From assembly GCA_049519595.1 (NCBI GenBank), contig JBEKQP010000202.1, forward strand, positions 1 to 8,527: a stretch of DNA of 8,527 bases, written 5' to 3'. The stretch comes from CAWBRT01 sp049519595. Lineage in GTDB: Bacteria > Acidobacteriota > Terriglobia > Terriglobales > Acidobacteriaceae. Shown piece by piece: positions 6,351-8,527 of the stretch. The notes under the pieces are model-generated. The model was not told where the DNA came from, searched no databases, and worked only from the letters and a program-made list of their open reading frames with translations. Each line of letters begins with the position of its first letter. Positions within the stretch are counted from its first letter, which is position 1. A program made the position numbers and the translations under genes.

Positions 6351-7117
6351 TTGAGCCGGAATTCTTCATGCCAGAGCAAGATAAATCTTTGGGCGCGCGC
6401 ACGGCTGAGGCACAGGATGAGCAGGCCGCCGCGCACGCGGTGCGCGACATGTTCACGGCAATCGCACCGCGCTACGACCTGTTAAATCACGTTCTTTCGA
6501 TGAACACGGACCGCTATTGGTGGTGGCGTGCGTCACGCAGTTTCCGGCATATCCTGCGACGGCCGGGCGCGGCGGTGTTGGACCTGTGCTGCGGTACCGG
6601 CGACATGAGCTTGGCGCTGTATCGGGCCGCGGCCCCGGGAGTGAAAATCGTGGGCGCTGATTTTTCGCCGGCGATGCTGGAGCGCGCGCGGCGGAAGGGT
6701 GCCGGCGTGCCCGTGGAGTGGGTCGAGGCCGACGCGCTGGCGATGCCGTTTTCCGCCGGGAGTTTCGAACTGGTCGTCTCCGCCTTCGGATTTCGCAACC
6801 TTGCCAACTACGATCATGGACTCCAGGAGATTTGCCGCGTGCTGACAAGTGGCGGAGAAATCGGGATTCTTGATTTCGGCGAGCCGCGCGGTCTGATCGG
6901 CAAACTTTATAGGGTCTATTTTCGTCATGTTCTGCCGCGCCTCGGCAGGATCATCTCAGGGGTTGGCGGTGCTTATGCTTATCTGCCGGCATCGGTGGCT
7001 CGTTTTCCCGAGCCGGAGGAGATGCTGGAGAGAATGCGGCGGGCCGGGTTTGAGCGCGCGGAATACACTCCGTACACCTTCGGCATCGCCGGACTCTATC
7101 GGGCGGTGAAGCGCTGA
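6347..7117 (+). CDS. ubiE: Demethylmenaquinone methyltransferase (UbiE/MenG)
   Basis: A 256-residue class I SAM-dependent methyltransferase that carries out the C-methylation ending menaquinone synthesis (UbiE also acts in ubiquinone synthesis where that pathway exists). Signatures in order: VRDMFTAIAPRYDLLNHVLSM (residues 32-52), SAM motif I VLDLCCGTGD (77-86), GADFSPAMLERAR (103-115), EADALAMPF and VVSAFGFRN (143-151), ILDFGEP (174-180), and SGVGGAYAYLPASVARFPEPEEM (204-226), the UbiE family signature, followed by GFERAEYTPYTFGIAGLY. An aromatic DRYWWWR replaces the usual D-x-x-WR run. The GTG at 6347 overlaps the aroB stop by four bases. An in-frame ATG at 6368 would give a 249-residue protein with the whole conserved domain, and neither start has a clear ribosome site. 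Placement with aroB links chorismate supply to menaquinone. No other men or ubi genes are visible, so menaquinone as product rests on the likely host. Confidence 0.93.
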   Translation: MIEPEFFMPEQDKSLGARTAEAQDEQAAAHAVRDMFTAIAPRYDLLNHVLSMNTDRYWWWRASRSFRHILRRPGAAVLDLCCGTGDMSLALYRAAAPGVKIVGADFSPAMLERARRKGAGVPVEWVEADALAMPFSAGSFELVVSAFGFRNLANYDHGLQEICRVLTSGGEIGILDFGEPRGLIGKLYRVYFRHVLPRLGRIISGVGGAYAYLPASVARFPEPEEMLERMRRAGFERAEYTPYTFGIAGLYRAVKR

Positions 7118-7306
7118 CCGGCGCGTTCGCAATTGGCCTTGAACTTTCCACTTGGATCGAAGGCAGTCACTACCCCACGCCAGCCGAACGACGGGCGAAC
7201 GCGGGGCTCCATTGAACCTGATTGAACTCGGACGGCGCTGGCACCAACGGTTTGCGGATTCGTCTCCAGCGTGGCAGAGTAAGCTCACGGGCATTTGTTG
7301 AAGCGA
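7118..7306. other. Gap between ubiE and the CDF gene, with a tandem decamer
   Basis: This 189-bp stretch has no supported gene. It holds two copies of ATTGAAC exactly ten bases apart (7211-7217 and 7221-7227), with a third TTGAAC at 7139-7144. One helical turn of spacing suits two protein half-sites on the same DNA face, for example a metal-responsive regulator of the CDF gene, but this is speculative. An imperfect GC-rich inverted repeat (CCCCACG 7173-7179, CGCGGGG 7200-7206) has no T-tract after it. No clear promoter is seen. Confidence 0.3.
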
Positions 7307-8527
7307 ATGGCAGAGCGAGCACTCAATGCGGAGACTATGCGCGCGGAAAAGCGCGGAGTTGCGCGTAATTCTGTTTTTGCCGCCCTGCTGATCACGGCTT
7401 TCAAGTTCGTCGCGGGATTTTCCACCGGAAGTCTCGGCATTCTTTCCGAAGCGCTGCACTCGAGCCTCGACTTGGTGGCTGCCGTAATTACGCTGCTGTC
7501 AGTGCGGGTGAGCGACAAGCCAGCCGATGCCGACCACCAGTACGGGCACGGAAAATTCGAGAGCTTTTCCGCGTTTATCGAGACGGGTCTGCTGCTCATC
7601 ACGTGCGTCTGGATCGTCTATGAGGCTTTCAAACGTCTGTTCCTGCGCACGGTTGAGATTGAACCGAGCATCGTGGCCGTGGCTGTCATGCTCTTTTCCA
7701 TTGGCGTTGATATCTGGCGCTCGCGCGCGTTAAAGATCGTTGCCGACAGGTATGACAGTCAGGCGTTGAGAGCCGACGCACTTCATTTCAGAACCGACGT
7801 CTGGTCGAGCGCTGTGGTAATCCTCGGGCTGTTTCTAGTCTGGCTTGGCCGCATGCGCCACTTGAATTGGCTCTTCAAGGCCGATCCGGTTGCAGCGCTG
7901 TTCGTGGCAGTGATTGTCGTCCACGTGAGCTGGCGGCTGGCGAGGCAAACGGTCGATGCGTTGCTGGACGGCGCGCCGCACGGCATACGGACCCGGATTA
8001 TAGATTCGGTCGATCATCTGCCCGGAGTTCTGGAGGTTGACCGGGTTCGGATCAGGAGCGCGGGCAGCCGTTACTTTGTCGATCTTGCCATCGGACTCGG
8101 CAGGAACGTGACTTTCCAGGCTTCGGAGCAGGTTGCGCACAGAGTCACGGACACGGTTCGCGAGATCCTGCCGGGGGCCGACGTCGTGGTGAACACTGTC
8201 TCCAGGGCCGGGCGCTGGGAAAACATCTTCGATCGCATACGCGCCGCCGCTCTGCGCAATAACCTGACGGTACACGACATCAGCGTGCAGGATCTTGACG
8301 GAAAACAGCACGTCGAGCTGCATGTGGAGCTCGACGAGAAGCTGACGCTGATGGCCGCGCATGAACGCGTGACCGCCCTGGAAAGCGATATACGGTCGTC
8401 GGTGCCCGAAATTTCGTCGATTTTGACCCATATCGAAAGCGAGCCGGCGACGGTCGAGACCAGCAACGAGATCGTACGTGATCTGCGCCTGGAGTCGCGC
8501 CTGAAAGCGATCGGGGGGCAGTTTCCA
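7307..8527 (+). CDS. Cation diffusion facilitator (metal efflux) transporter, 3' end outside the window
   Basis: The frame is open for 407 codons to the right edge with no stop. It is a CDF transporter, an inner-membrane antiporter that exports divalent metals (Zn, Cd, Co, Fe or Mn) in exchange for protons. About six membrane segments lie between residues 22 and 212. The transport site pairs His51/Asp55 (SEALHSSLDL, TM2) with His160/Asp164 (ADALHFRTDVWSS, TM5). This HxxxD/HxxxD set is typical of Zn/Cd carriers; E. coli YiiP has DxxxD in TM2. The loop HQYGHGKFE (77-85) and LLDGAP (219-224) are also family hallmarks. A first cytosolic dimerisation domain spans about 225-305. A further stretch (about 310-390, IFDRIRAAALRNNLTVHDISV...) looks like a second such domain, so the protein already exceeds the usual ~300 residues. 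The ATG at 7307 has no strong ribosome site; ATG 7337 and TTG 7295/7298 are alternatives. The metal is not determinable from sequence alone. Confidence 0.93.
   Translation, partial: MAERALNAETMRAEKRGVARNSVFAALLITAFKFVAGFSTGSLGILSEALHSSLDLVAAVITLLSVRVSDKPADADHQYGHGKFESFSAFIETGLLLITCVWIVYEAFKRLFLRTVEIEPSIVAVAVMLFSIGVDIWRSRALKIVADRYDSQALRADALHFRTDVWSSAVVILGLFLVWLGRMRHLNWLFKADPVAALFVAVIVVHVSWRLARQTVDALLDGAPHGIRTRIIDSVDHLPGVLEVDRVRIRSAGSRYFVDLAIGLGRNVTFQASEQVAHRVTDTVREILPGADVVVNTVSRAGRWENIFDRIRAAALRNNLTVHDISVQDLDGKQHVELHVELDEKLTLMAAHERVTALESDIRSSVPEISSILTHIESEPATVETSNEIVRDLRLESRLKAIGGQFP

Noticed and set aside
7173..7206. GC-rich imperfect hairpin after ubiE, considered as an intrinsic terminator
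   Set aside because: The stem is interrupted and no U-tract follows, so a terminator call is not supported.
7835..8431. Minus-strand open frame (198 codons) antisense to the CDF gene
   Set aside because: The plus-strand frame encodes clear CDF motifs across the same bases; the antisense product resembles nothing known.
1..8527. CRISPR arrays, tRNA or rRNA genes, phage or transposase genes, toxin-antitoxin or defence cassettes
   Set aside because: I looked for spaced direct repeats, clover-leaf ends, integrase or transposase motifs and small paired toxin-like frames, and saw none.

Overview
The window looks like ordinary chromosomal DNA from a GC-rich, menaquinone-using bacterium. My best guess is an acidobacterium (Acidobacteriota). 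The reasons are the gene style (long TPR proteins, frequent GTG and TTG starts, weak Shine-Dalgarno sites), the CsbD/Lmo0937-type stress pair, and a dispersed palindromic repeat containing a GTCATCCTGAGCGAAGCGAAGG-like core that I remember from acidobacterial genomes. This placement is an inference and has not been tested by any search.

Layout: (1) 2-2002, plus strand: the 3' part of a large TPR-repeat protein gene that runs in from the left edge. (2) 2003-2288: a non-coding gap carrying a 143-bp nested inverted repeat (2069-2211). (3) 2289-2795, plus: a GNAT acetyltransferase, closed by a strong bidirectional terminator hairpin (2816-2843). (4) Minus strand, reading leftwards: nadB (5155-3581, L-aspartate oxidase), a 50-codon Lmo0937-type membrane peptide gene (3380-3228) and a CsbD-family stress protein gene (3121-2876), which converges on the acetyltransferase at the terminator. 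(5) A 97-bp divergent promoter region (5156-5252). (6) Plus strand: aroB (5253-6350, 3-dehydroquinate synthase) overlapping by 4 bases with ubiE/menG (6347-7117, demethylmenaquinone methyltransferase). (7) A 189-bp gap, then a cation diffusion facilitator gene (7307 to the right edge, no stop seen) with an unusually long cytosolic tail.

How the genes fit together: aroB supplies the shikimate pathway that leads to chorismate, the precursor of menaquinone. The translationally overlapping ubiE product performs the final methylation of menaquinone. NadB, transcribed divergently, is a flavoenzyme that starts NAD synthesis and passes electrons to fumarate, oxygen or quinone in known members. The central block is therefore cofactor and quinone metabolism. 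The CsbD/Lmo0937 pair is a probable stress-response unit. I see no phage, CRISPR, insertion sequence, toxin-antitoxin or defence genes, and nothing I would call a new biological system. The points most worth a second look are the palindromic repeat, the tiny membrane gene, the extended CDF tail and the unusual aroB start.
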